Shown here one piece after another: positions 56,780-64,000 of a stretch of DNA of 64,000 nt (its first letter is position 1; each line of letters starts with the position of its first letter). A program made the position numbers and the translations under genes. The stretch is from Streptomyces rishiriensis (GTDB taxonomy: Bacteria > Actinomycetota > Actinomycetes > Streptomycetales > Streptomycetaceae), in NCBI RefSeq assembly GCF_003112535.1, contig NZ_BEWA01000022.1, forward strand, positions 116,257-180,256, read 5' to 3'. The notes under the pieces are model-generated. The model was not told the DNA's origin, ran no database searches, and saw nothing but the letters and a program-made list of their open reading frames with translations.

Positions 56780-57223
56780 ATGAGTGAACCGACAAAGCCC
56801 GAGGTCGACGTTCCAGAGGGCGACGCGCCTACCGAGCTGACCATCCGGGACCTGATCGTCGGTGACGGGGTCGAGGTCAAGCCGGGCATGGTGGTCAGGG
56901 TCCACTATGTCGGGGTGACTTTCGAGTCCGGGAAGGAGTTCGATGCCTCCTGGGATCGGGGCCAGCCGTTCAAGTTCGCCGTGGGCAGTGGCAAGGTCAT
57001 CAAGGGCTGGGACCGAGGGGTGAGAGGGATGAACGTCGGCGGTCGGCGCGAGATCATCGTTCCTCCGCGTCTTGGATACGGCAATCAGTCGCCTTCGCCG
57101 TTGATCCCGCCGAGCTCGACCCTGGTCTTCGTGGTGGACCTGCTGGACGCGTATTCCAGCGCAACCGGGTGGAGCAACGCCCAGCGGGGGCACGGAGTCA
57201 TCCCAGGGCGGGCGGAACCCTAG
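56780..57223 (+). CDS. FKBP-type peptidyl-prolyl isomerase with IS-altered C-terminus
   Basis: A 147-residue FKBP: LTIRDLIVGDGVEVKPGMVV, VHYVGVTFESGKEFDASWDR, PFKFAVGSGKVIKGWDRGV, GGRREIIVPPRLGYGNQ and PPSSTLVFVVDLLD. It accelerates proline isomerisation in protein folding. Most actinobacterial FKBPs end right after VVDLL; here about 24 unrelated residues follow, and the TAG stop lies inside the left inverted repeat of the IS4 element. The insertion therefore supplied the stop codon. The ATG at 56780 follows GATGAGG; activity is probably kept because the fold is complete. Confidence 0.85.
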   Translation: MSEPTKPEVDVPEGDAPTELTIRDLIVGDGVEVKPGMVVRVHYVGVTFESGKEFDASWDRGQPFKFAVGSGKVIKGWDRGVRGMNVGGRREIIVPPRLGYGNQSPSPLIPPSSTLVFVVDLLDAYSSATGWSNAQRGHGVIPGRAEP

Positions 57224-58709
57224 ACGCAATACCGGTGATTTAGGTTGTTTTCCGGTGGGTCGGCCTGGCCTTGGTCGCCCCGACCAGGGTCACGTAGGGA
57301 GTGTCCGGCCGGGGCGGATTGTGGTGCTCGGCGCGTTTGAGTTTCCAGTTGGACATCTTGCGTTTGATGACGCGCGGGCTGGAGCGCAACCGCCGGGGTG
57401 ACAAGAGCCGTTCGCGGATCTCATGCAGGGCCGTGACCAGTGCCCGGGCCAGCCGGGAGGGGGGAAATGCCGCCTGGTCGGTGACGTGGCGGCGGACGAC
57501 GCGCAGGGTGCGGGTGAAGGAGATCCGGTCCGGGTCCTGCTCGGATTGATGTGCGGCCTGGTGCATCAGGTCACGCAGGGCGTGGTGCACCAGCAGGAAG
57601 GCGAAGATCTCCTGCTCGGCGCCGCGGGGGTGCTGAGAGCGTAGGACGAGGCGGGGACCTCCGAGATGGGTCTTGATCTCATCCAGCGTGCTCTCGATCT
57701 CCCATCGCTGGGCGTACAGCGCGGCCAGCGACGCGGCCGGGGCGGCCTTCGGGTCCAGGATGGTGGTGATCAGCCGGTACACGGTGTCGCTGCCGTCGCG
57801 GCCGAGGGTGTACTCGATCACGCGGACCCGGGCCGGGTCCGCGCGACGGTTCTTGTCCCGGGCCGCGACGATCTCCGAGAGGTAGGAGCCGTCCTCCAGC
57901 AGGGTCCGGACGGGGAGTACGGCGTCGTTCTTGACCCGCCACAAAAGGTCGGCGCCGGTTGCGGCGGCTGCCCGCCACAGGTCGAAGCCGCGAAAGCCCC
58001 GGTCGGCCAGCAGTAGCATCCCTGGCGTCAGTGAGCCGAACAGGCGCTGGGCCAGCTCGGTTTCATGGACGGCCAGCGGTCCGGCCTCGGCTGCGAAGAC
58101 TGCGTGTGTGCCGCACTCGGCCAGCGCTGCGAGCCGCACCTGCGGATAGGCGCTCTTCTCCTGTCCGCGGCTGACTCCCGGTCGGCCGAAGAAGGCGGCA
58201 TTGGCCTCGGTGTCCGGCACGTCGAAGGTGGTTCCGTCCACCGCGACCAGCCGCCACCCCCGGTACCAGGCCCCGCTCGTGTCCTCGGTCGCCACCGGCC
58301 GGCACACCCGGGCAAACAGTGCCCTCAGCGGCTCCGGGCCCAGCCGCAGACGGGCCCGGCCGATCGCCGCGGTGGTCGGCACCTGCCAGGTCCCCTTCCA
58401 CCGGCCCATCCGCTCCAGTCCGTGCGTCAGGAGCCGGGCGACCTCCTCATAGCCCTGCCCGGAGAACAGGCACATCGCCAGCACGAAATAGACCACCACC
58501 CGGGCGGGCAGCAGCCGCTGGCGCTGCTCGACCCGGCCACATCCCGCAACCACCTCATCCACCAACTCCGGCGAAAACGCGCGGGTCAGCACCCCAATCG
58601 CGATCCGATCCGACAACCGGTCATCCGACGACGACTTCACCTGTCCGGGCCTTGGCACACCACACCCAGCGACCCCGAAGCCCCAAAGTCACCGGTATTG
58701 GGTCTAGGG
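57218..58709. mobile_element. IS4-family insertion sequence, complete
   Basis: Bounded by inverted repeats of about 21 bases: left CCCTAGACGCAATACCGGTG and right, read inward, CCCTAGACCCAATACCGGTG, one mismatch. It encodes one transposase. No obvious target duplication is seen, and the right end abuts an ISAs1 element directly. Confidence 0.85.
57240..58658 (-). CDS. IS4-family transposase
   Basis: A 472-residue DDE transposase, apparently intact. An N-terminal domain (FSPELVDEVVAGCGRVEQRQ, LFSGQGYEEVARLL) is followed by the catalytic core: first Asp in RLVAVDGTTFDVPDTEANAA, second in LLLADRGFRGFDLWRAAA, and the Y(2)R(3)E(6)-type block YAQRWEIESTLDEIKTHLGG with the glutamate. The C-terminus is basic. 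Complete with flanking inverted repeats, so the element may be active. Confidence 0.93.
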   Translation of the reverse strand: MPRPGQVKSSSDDRLSDRIAIGVLTRAFSPELVDEVVAGCGRVEQRQRLLPARVVVYFVLAMCLFSGQGYEEVARLLTHGLERMGRWKGTWQVPTTAAIGRARLRLGPEPLRALFARVCRPVATEDTSGAWYRGWRLVAVDGTTFDVPDTEANAAFFGRPGVSRGQEKSAYPQVRLAALAECGTHAVFAAEAGPLAVHETELAQRLFGSLTPGMLLLADRGFRGFDLWRAAAATGADLLWRVKNDAVLPVRTLLEDGSYLSEIVAARDKNRRADPARVRVIEYTLGRDGSDTVYRLITTILDPKAAPAASLAALYAQRWEIESTLDEIKTHLGGPRLVLRSQHPRGAEQEIFAFLLVHHALRDLMHQAAHQSEQDPDRISFTRTLRVVRRHVTDQAAFPPSRLARALVTALHEIRERLLSPRRLRSSPRVIKRKMSNWKLKRAEHHNPPRPDTPYVTLVGATKARPTHRKTT

Positions 58710-58864
58710 CCCAGGGTGGCGTCGTTCAGTCGGTGTGTGTGGGTTGATGGTGTTTCAGAAGTAGGGGGTGAGCTGCGAGGTGGCCGCCCGGGGCTGGGAC
58801 GGAGGCAGGCGCGGCTCCCGGTGATCATGAGGTGTCGAGTCCCTGATCACGACGGCGGAAGACC

Positions 58865-60070
58865 GTGCCTGCCTGCTCATCCTCGCTCATCCCCAGGTTC
58901 CTGGCCCAACTCACCGATGCCGCATCGACCGCACCCGATGATCTCCCCAGCCTGCTGACCTGCCTGGCTCAGGTGCCCGACCCTCGCCGACACCAGGGCC
59001 GACGCCACCCGCTCGCCTTCGTCCTGTCCCTGGCCGCGCGCGCGGTCCTGGCCGGAGCGAAATCTCTGGCCGCGATCGCGGAGTGGGCCGCCGATGCCCC
59101 GCCCCACGTCCTGGCCCGCCTCGGTGGCCCGTGCCGGGAACCGGACCGTGGCCCCATCGCTCCGGCCGAGGCCACCGTGCGCCGCGTGCTGCAGTGCATC
59201 GACGGCGATGCGCTGGATAGGGCGGTCGGCAGCTGGCTCGCCGAGCGCGAGCGCACTGCTGTTAACGAGGCGCACGGGCAGGGCCGGCCCCTGCTCGCCC
59301 TTGCAGTGGACGGCAAGACGGTGCGTGGTGCCCGCCGCGCCGATGGCACCCAAGTCCACCTGCTCGCCGCGATGACCCAAACCGGCCTGGTCACAGCCCA
59401 GCGCGAGGTGGACGGCAGGACCAACGAGATCACCGTCTTCCAGCCCCTGCTCGCCCCGCTCGACCTTGAGGGTGTGGTGGTCACCTTCGACGCCCTCCAC
59501 TCGCAAATGGGTCACGCACGCTTCCTCGTCGAGGACAAACACGCCCACTACATCGCACTGATCAAGGGCAACCAGCCCACCCTGCACCAGTGGGTGAAGG
59601 GCCTGCCGTGGCGGGAGGTACCACTCCTGGGCAAGACCCGGGCCACCGCGCACGGCCGCGACGAGATCCGCCGCATCAAGGCCGCCACTGTCACCAACAT
59701 CGCCTTCCCCTACGCGGTGCAAGCCGTCCAGATTGTGCGCCGCCGGCGAATCGTCAACACCGGCAAGGTCACACTGGAACGCGTCTACGGTGTCACCGAC
59801 CTGACGCCGGAGCAGGCCGACGCAGCCGAGATCGCCCGCCACGTCCGCGACCACTGGGGTATCGAGAATAAGATCCACCACGTCAGGGACACCACGTACG
59901 CCGAGGACGCATCCCACGTGCGCACCGGCACCGCACCACGCGCCATGGCATCCCTGCGCAACCTGGCCATCGGCGCTCTCCGGCTCACCGACCACACGAA
60001 CATCGCCGCTGGGCTCCGCCACCACGCTCGTGACACAAACCGCCCGCTGATCACCCTCGGCATCGCGTGA
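58865..60070 (+). CDS. ISAs1-family transposase
   Basis: A 401-residue transposase with an N-terminal DUF4277-like part (LPSLLTCLAQVPDPRRHQGR, LAGAKSLAAIAEWAADAP) and the DDE core: LALAVDGKTVRGARRADGTQ, VVVTFDALHSQMGHARFLVE and HVRDHWGIENKIHHVRDTTY with the glutamate. It appears intact. GTG start at 58865. Confidence 0.93.
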   Translation: MPACSSSLIPRFLAQLTDAASTAPDDLPSLLTCLAQVPDPRRHQGRRHPLAFVLSLAARAVLAGAKSLAAIAEWAADAPPHVLARLGGPCREPDRGPIAPAEATVRRVLQCIDGDALDRAVGSWLAERERTAVNEAHGQGRPLLALAVDGKTVRGARRADGTQVHLLAAMTQTGLVTAQREVDGRTNEITVFQPLLAPLDLEGVVVTFDALHSQMGHARFLVEDKHAHYIALIKGNQPTLHQWVKGLPWREVPLLGKTRATAHGRDEIRRIKAATVTNIAFPYAVQAVQIVRRRRIVNTGKVTLERVYGVTDLTPEQADAAEIARHVRDHWGIENKIHHVRDTTYAEDASHVRTGTAPRAMASLRNLAIGALRLTDHTNIAAGLRHHARDTNRPLITLGIA

Positions 60071-60104
60071 TCAACCCGAACACATCTGAACGACATCGCC
60101 CTGG
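59918..60104. repeat. Direct repeat, copy A (ISAs1 right end)
   Basis: The last ~187 bases of the ISAs1 element. The same sequence recurs at 60637-60825 with a handful of differences, including a one-base deletion in the transposase frame and a three-base insertion after the stop. Confidence 0.9.
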
Positions 60105-60152
60105 GTCGTGAAGGCGGCAACCACGACCACGGCCCGGGGCGGAAGGCGGCGG

Positions 60153-60584
60153 TCAGGCGGTGAACACCTGGGCCAGGGCCAGAGTGGCGAAGAGGGCTGC
60201 CGCCACGGCGCTGATGGCATAGGCCAGTCCATCTGAGGCCCGCATGCGGTGTTCCTCAAAGTGGGTGACGCAGATGCGGGTCGGTTTCGCGGGGTCGTAG
60301 ACGATGTCCACCGCGTCGCCCCGGACCAAGGTGTTCGATCCGTCCGGATTGGACGACGTGGACTCAGCTTCGACTCCCGTGCCATCGGGCAGGCAGAAGA
60401 TCACCAGGACGTGGTGACGTGGGTCGGAGTCGGCGTCTTTCGTGTGACGGAAACCCGACACATGAGCAGTCGTGCGCGTCCCATGACGTCGCAGCCGGTA
60501 GACGTCCCAGGCTGATAGCCAGCAAATGATGCAGACTCCGAAGAGGATCAACGAGACGGGTACCCACACCCATGCAGCCACCAT
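60153..60584 (-). CDS. DUF3592-type membrane protein
   Basis: A 143-residue protein with membrane helices at both ends (about 5-26 and 122-140) around a beta-rich domain (HHVLVIFCLPDGTGVEAEST, LVRGDAVDIVYDPAKPTRIC), the layout of DUF3592 proteins. Function unknown. The ATG lies at 60584. It is trapped between two copies of the ISAs1 right end and may have moved with them. Confidence 0.72.
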   Translation of the reverse strand: MVAAWVWVPVSLILFGVCIICWLSAWDVYRLRRHGTRTTAHVSGFRHTKDADSDPRHHVLVIFCLPDGTGVEAESTSSNPDGSNTLVRGDAVDIVYDPAKPTRICVTHFEEHRMRASDGLAYAISAVAAALFATLALAQVFTA

Positions 60585-60636
60585 GAGGCCAGTGTAGGAA
60601 CCAACGCGAACTGCGAGATGCTCTCACGAAGTTGGT

Positions 60637-60825
60637 GTGCGCACCGGCACCGCACCACGCGCCATGGCATCCCTGCGCAACCTGGCCATCGGCGCTCTCC
60701 GGCTCACCGACCACACAAACATCGCCGCTGGCTCCGCCACCACGCTCGTGACACAAACCGCCCGCTGATCACCCTCGCCATCGCGTGATCAACCCGAACA
60801 CATCACCTGAACGACGTCGCCCTGG
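60637..60825. repeat. Direct repeat, copy B (truncated ISAs1 right end)
   Basis: Near-identical to 59918-60104, in the same orientation. It includes the transposase C-terminus, now broken by a one-base deletion (GCTGGCTCC against GCTGGGCTCC), and the right inverted repeat at 60807-60825. The rest of the second element is missing. Confidence 0.9.
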
Positions 60826-60862
60826 TCTAGAGCCTGTGCTGTCGATCTCGGCCGTCCAACGG

Positions 60863-61546
60863 TCACACTCCAATGAAGCTCACCGTTTCCGTCATGTCCG
60901 CCCGCCCGGTGCGCAGTTGCGGCACGCCCTCCTTCTCGAACCCCACTGAGACGCCGCAGAACAGCACGAGTCCGTCATTGGCTCCGACTGCCCGGCTGAC
61001 AGTCTCCCGGTACACGGTCCACATCACCTGGGGGCAGCTGTGCAGCCCCTCGGCCCTCAACAACAGCATGACCGTCTGCAGGTACATCCCCGCGTCAGCC
61101 CACTGTCCGGGCCCCATCGTCCGGTCGAGGTAGCAGAACAGGACGGCCGGCGCCCCGAACGCCTCCGAGTTCAAGGTGGCGATCTTCCTGGGCCGGTCTG
61201 GGTCGTCGCGCTCGATCCCCAGCGATTCGTACCGCTGGGCGGCGGCAGCAGCAAAGCGATCCAGATACGGCGACGCCAGCCCGTCCGGGTACATCGGGTA
61301 CTCACGTTCGTCGCCGGGGTCCCCCGCCCGTGCCCTGGCTGTCGCGGTCCGCTTGAGTTCCGCCAAGGGTTCACCGGTCACGACGTACAGATGCCACGGC
61401 TGGAGGTTCCCGCTGGACGGAGCCCGCGTCGCTGCGGTCAGCACTCGTTCGAGTACCTCCTTGGGCACGGGCTCATCGCTGAACGCCCGCACGGCCCGGC
61501 GACTTTCCACGGCCTCATACACATCCACGTCTTCGCGTCCTCTCAT
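60863..61546 (-). CDS. Nitroreductase-family flavoprotein
   Basis: A 227-residue FMN-dependent nitroreductase fold. The start VYEAVESRRAVRAFSDEPVP is the phosphate-binding SRRSxRxF-type motif, followed by RAPSSGNLQPWHLYVVTGE and the later GMYLQTVMLLLRAEGLHSCP. It probably reduces quinones or nitro compounds with NAD(P)H; the natural substrate is unknown. The ATG at 61546 is clear. It is isolated between IS sequences and has no visible link to the antibiotic pathway. Confidence 0.87.
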   Translation of the reverse strand: MRGREDVDVYEAVESRRAVRAFSDEPVPKEVLERVLTAATRAPSSGNLQPWHLYVVTGEPLAELKRTATARARAGDPGDEREYPMYPDGLASPYLDRFAAAAAQRYESLGIERDDPDRPRKIATLNSEAFGAPAVLFCYLDRTMGPGQWADAGMYLQTVMLLLRAEGLHSCPQVMWTVYRETVSRAVGANDGLVLFCGVSVGFEKEGVPQLRTGRADMTETVSFIGV

Positions 61547-61641
61547 TCAACCGGGCCCGGCCACCGTATTCAGCCGTCAGTACCGAGCATCGCCGGGGGT
61601 TGGAAGACGTTTCGACGATCAGTCCAGTCGTTGATAGGACT

Positions 61642-62133
61642 GTGGGAGACAGAGGTGACTTGACGGATGCCCAGTGGGAGCGGCTGGAGCCGCTCCTACC
61701 GGTCAGCAATGGGCGTTGTGGCAGGTGGCGGGACCACCGCCAGGTCGTGAACGGGGTGCTGTACCGGATCCGCACGGGCGTGCACTGGCGCGATCTGCCG
61801 GAGCGATACGGACCATGGAAGACGGTGCATGAGCGGCATCGCCGCTGGTCGGCGGACGGAACGTGGGAGATTCTCCTGCGGCGGATCCAGGCCGAGGCGG
61901 ACGCGGCCGGCGAGATCGACTGGGACGTCTCGGTCGACTCGACGTCCGTGCGCGCACACCACCACGCCGCCGGCGCCCGGCACGCTCCGCCGCCCGCCAT
62001 CAAAGGGGGCTCTGCCCAGGCGGTCAGAGCCGCTCGGGTTTGGGCGGAACTGATCGACCGGCTGGCGGAGGTGGTGAGGGAGGTGAGGCGCTCGGCCGGT
62101 CGCGCGGCGGGTTCACCACCAAGATCCACCTGA
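61642..62133 (+). CDS. IS5-family (IS427-type) transposase, OrfA
   Basis: The first part of a two-frame IS5 transposase: GDLTDAQWERLEPLLPVSNG, RCGRWRDHRQVVNGVLYRIR, HWRDLPERYGPWKTVHERHR and IDWDVSVDSTSVRAHHHAAG, with the first catalytic Asp in the last block. The frame then leaves homology after KGGSAQ. The GTG at 61642 gives the usual N-terminus. IS427-type elements join OrfA and OrfB by programmed frameshifting. Confidence 0.8.
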   Translation: MGDRGDLTDAQWERLEPLLPVSNGRCGRWRDHRQVVNGVLYRIRTGVHWRDLPERYGPWKTVHERHRRWSADGTWEILLRRIQAEADAAGEIDWDVSVDSTSVRAHHHAAGARHAPPPAIKGGSAQAVRAARVWAELIDRLAEVVREVRRSAGRAAGSPPRST

Positions 62134-62570
62134 GCGCGGACGGCAGCTGCCGGGTGCTCTCGCTGGTCATCACGCCCGGGCAGTGCGCGGACTGCACCCA
62201 GTTCGAGGCGGTCATGGACCGGATCTGCGTGCCGCGGCTGGCCTGCGGCACGCCACGTACGAAGCCGGACAGCGTCAGTGCCGACAAGGGCTACAGCAAC
62301 CGCCGAACTCGCCGCTACCTACGCGGACGCGGCATCCGGCACGTCATCCCGGAGAAGGCCGACCAGGCAGCCAACCGGGTCCGACGCGGCAGCTCCGGGG
62401 GCCGACCGCCCGGTTGCGACAAGGACCGCTACAAGAAGCGCAACACCGTCGAACGGGCGATCAACACACTGAAGACCTTCCGCGCGGTTGCAACCAGGTT
62501 CGACAAGCGCGGCTACGTCTACCTCGGAACCGTTACCGCAGCCGCGCTCGTCATCTGGCTCCGCTCGTGA
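61863..62570 (+). CDS. IS5-family transposase, OrfB frame
   Basis: The second frame carries the rest of the DDE domain from about 62085: LGRSRGGFTTKIHLSADGSC, LVITPGQCADCTQFEAVMDR, VSADKGYSNRRTRRYLRGRG and RYKKRNTVERAINTLKTFRA with the catalytic glutamate. It is probably expressed as a fusion with OrfA by frameshift around 62030-62090; no classical slippery A-tract is visible. The frame opens at 61863, but homology starts later. Confidence 0.78.
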   Translation: MGDSPAADPGRGGRGRRDRLGRLGRLDVRARTPPRRRRPARSAARHQRGLCPGGQSRSGLGGTDRPAGGGGEGGEALGRSRGGFTTKIHLSADGSCRVLSLVITPGQCADCTQFEAVMDRICVPRLACGTPRTKPDSVSADKGYSNRRTRRYLRGRGIRHVIPEKADQAANRVRRGSSGGRPPGCDKDRYKKRNTVERAINTLKTFRAVATRFDKRGYVYLGTVTAAALVIWLRS

Positions 62571-62688
62571 TCGCCAGGACACTGCCTAGTAGGACTCCGT
62601 TAGGTTGCTCTGGCTCTTGGGTTTGGGTCGGTGGGGGATGTTCTTGGCAGGGGGCGGTGGCAGGTGGTGCAGGTGCCGGTCCAGCAGT

Positions 62689-63966
62689 TCAGCAGGTCCT
62701 GGATGGTGTCGAGGATCTGGTAGAGGGTGAGTTGGCTGTATCGGCTTTTGGGGCCAGACGCTGTTCGGTGAGAAATGCGTGGGCGGCGGTGACCAGGGTG
62801 ACGTGGTGGTGCCACCCCGCCCAGGAACGCCCTTCGAAGTGGTCCAGGCCGAGGCCGTGTTTGAGTTCCCGGTAGTCGTGCTCGATGCGCCAGCGGATCT
62901 TCGCCAGGCGGACCAGTTCGGCCACCGGGGTGCCGGCGGGCAGGTTCGACAGCCAGTAGTCGGTGGGTGTTTCGGCGCCTTCGGGCCATTCGACCAACAG
63001 CGTGACCTCGGGCAGGACACCGTTCCACAAGCCGTCCTGCGCGGTGGCGGCGGCCTGGGCCAGACGGCGGGCCCGGACCCCGGCCGGCCGCACCCGCAGT
63101 GCCAGAAAGCGTGAGTGCATCGGCCCGCGGGAGCCTTCCCGCCAGGTCACCTCGGTGAAGGCCGGCCGCCCTTGGCCAGCGGCCAGTTCGGCCACCGAGC
63201 ACGGCTTGTCCCGGTAGCGGGGCTGTGGCTTGCGGCCGTTGCCCGACCACGGCGGCGTGACCGGCTCGGCGTCGCAGCAGTGGACGGTGACATCCGAACG
63301 CACTGCCACGACGTAGCCGATGCCTCGGCCGGTCAGGCCGTCGCGGAAGTCGGCGTTCTGCCCGTAGCCGGCGTCGGCCACCACCACCGGCGGCACCAGA
63401 CCCCACCCGGCCAGTTCGTCGAGGGTGTCCAGGGCCAGGCGCCACTTCTCGCGATGCCCGGTCTCTTCGGGGATCCCCGTCTTGCGCCGGCGTACGGGAT
63501 CGTCCGCCCACTCCTGGGGCACGAACAGCCGCCACTGCAGCGGGACGGACGCGGCGTCGGTGACCGCGTGCACGCTCACCGCCACCTGGCAGTTGGCCTG
63601 TTTGCCCAGTGCACCGCAGTACTGGTGAGCGACGGCGACCGACATCTTCCCGTCCTTGGGGAACGATACGTCGTCGATGGCCCAGGCATCCGGGCCGATC
63701 AGCGGCACCATCCGTTCCGCGATCCGCCGCCGCACCGGCACCGGATCCCAGGTGGACTGGTTCACGAACTGCTGCAGGTTCTGCTCGTTGCCGTCCGGCA
63801 GCCGCGCAGCCATGGCCTGGATGGACTTGCGGCGACCGTCCGTCATCAGTCCCCGCAGATAGCAGTTGCCCTTGGCCCGCTGGTCCTTGCGCGGCACCGA
63901 GGCGAACACATCAGCCACGAACAACGCCAACTTCGCCCGAGCACGGTTCACTTCATGTGCGTCCAC
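62689..63966 (-). CDS. IS701-family transposase
   Basis: A 425-residue transposase: QRAKGNCYLRGLMTDGRRKS, DGNEQNLQQFVNQSTWDPVP, AWAIDDVSFPKDGKMSVAVA (first Asp), VVVADAGYGQNADFRDGLTG (second Asp) and IRWRIEHDYRELKHGLGLDH (glutamate). It appears complete, starting at GTG 63966. The element's right end lies beyond or near the window edge, so its inverted repeats were not defined. Confidence 0.92.
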   Translation of the reverse strand: MDAHEVNRARAKLALFVADVFASVPRKDQRAKGNCYLRGLMTDGRRKSIQAMAARLPDGNEQNLQQFVNQSTWDPVPVRRRIAERMVPLIGPDAWAIDDVSFPKDGKMSVAVAHQYCGALGKQANCQVAVSVHAVTDAASVPLQWRLFVPQEWADDPVRRRKTGIPEETGHREKWRLALDTLDELAGWGLVPPVVVADAGYGQNADFRDGLTGRGIGYVVAVRSDVTVHCCDAEPVTPPWSGNGRKPQPRYRDKPCSVAELAAGQGRPAFTEVTWREGSRGPMHSRFLALRVRPAGVRARRLAQAAATAQDGLWNGVLPEVTLLVEWPEGAETPTDYWLSNLPAGTPVAELVRLAKIRWRIEHDYRELKHGLGLDHFEGRSWAGWHHHVTLVTAAHAFLTEQRLAPKADTANSPSTRSSTPSRTC

Positions 63967-64000
63967 ACACCCACCATGCCGCCGAACACCACCGACAGAA

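Larger units (their letters stand above)
58710..60105. mobile_element. ISAs1-family insertion sequence
   Basis: Ends are matching inverted repeats: left CCCAGGGTGGCGTCGTTCAG (58710-58729) and right, read inward, CCCAGGGCGATGTCGTTCAG (60086-60105), two mismatches in 20. The left end starts at the base after the IS4 element. No target duplication brackets it, suggesting later rearrangement; its last ~188 bases recur at 60637-60825. Confidence 0.85.

Overview
The window is high-GC actinomycete DNA, almost certainly Streptomyces. The evidence is strong third-position GC, GTG/TTG starts, GAF-ANTAR regulators, DUF5994 and DUF1707 proteins, and rare TTA codons confined to a few secondary-metabolite genes. 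Its centre (about 18.1-56.0 kb) is a complete aminocoumarin gene cluster. Gene content and gene order match the coumermycin A1 cluster described from Streptomyces rishiriensis (couE-G-Y-H-I-J-K-L-M-N1..N7-O-P-R1-R2a-R2b-R3-R4-R5-R6-S-T-U-V-W-gyrBR-parYR). It lies reversed in this window, so it starts near 56 kb and runs leftwards. Symbols rest on motif and order recognition by eye, not on a database search.

Left flank (1-17.9 kb): a stress/metabolism block with heavy decay. Intact genes are two DUF5994 proteins, a DUF4118 membrane protein, two tandem GAF-ANTAR regulators, phosphoketolase overlapping an MgtA-type P-type ATPase, an SPFH/stomatin protein and a CorA transporter. Between them are broken genes: a KdpD-like kinase with an expanded hexamer repeat, a DUF1707 protein, an IS5 transposase, a fatty-acid desaturase, two damaged DUF5994 copies and an IS630 scrap.

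Cluster: couE (LmbU-like, two TTA codons) and couG (StrR/ParB-like) are regulators. A near-perfect StrR/NovG-type palindrome lies between couG and couY. couY-H-I-J-K (MbtH, A-PCP, P450, reductases) build the aminocoumarin from tyrosine, and couO C-methylates it. couR1-R4 make the central 3-methylpyrrole-2,4-dicarboxylate, and couL joins it to the aminocoumarins. couV-T-W-U-S make the noviose-type dTDP-sugar, couM attaches it and couP (one TTA codon) O-methylates it. couN1-N7 make the 5-methylpyrrole-2-carboxylate from proline and attach it to the sugar. couR5/couR6 are a divergent exporter/LysR pair around a small palindrome. gyrBR and parYR are resistant target subunits giving self-immunity.

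Right flank (56-64 kb): mobile DNA. It holds a group II intron maturase scrap, a transposase scrap, a DNA-methylase scrap, an FKBP whose stop codon lies in the inverted repeat of an IS4 element, an ISAs1 element abutting that IS4 end to end, a DUF3592 gene trapped between two copies of the ISAs1 right end, a nitroreductase, an IS5 element and an IS701 element. Mobile debris on both sides, and scraps inside the cluster, point to horizontal assembly.

I found no rRNA, tRNA, CRISPR array or clearly new defence system. The most open biology is the CouR1-R4 chemistry (CouR1 looks like a divergent fold-type II PLP enzyme) and the bldA/CouE/CouG control logic.
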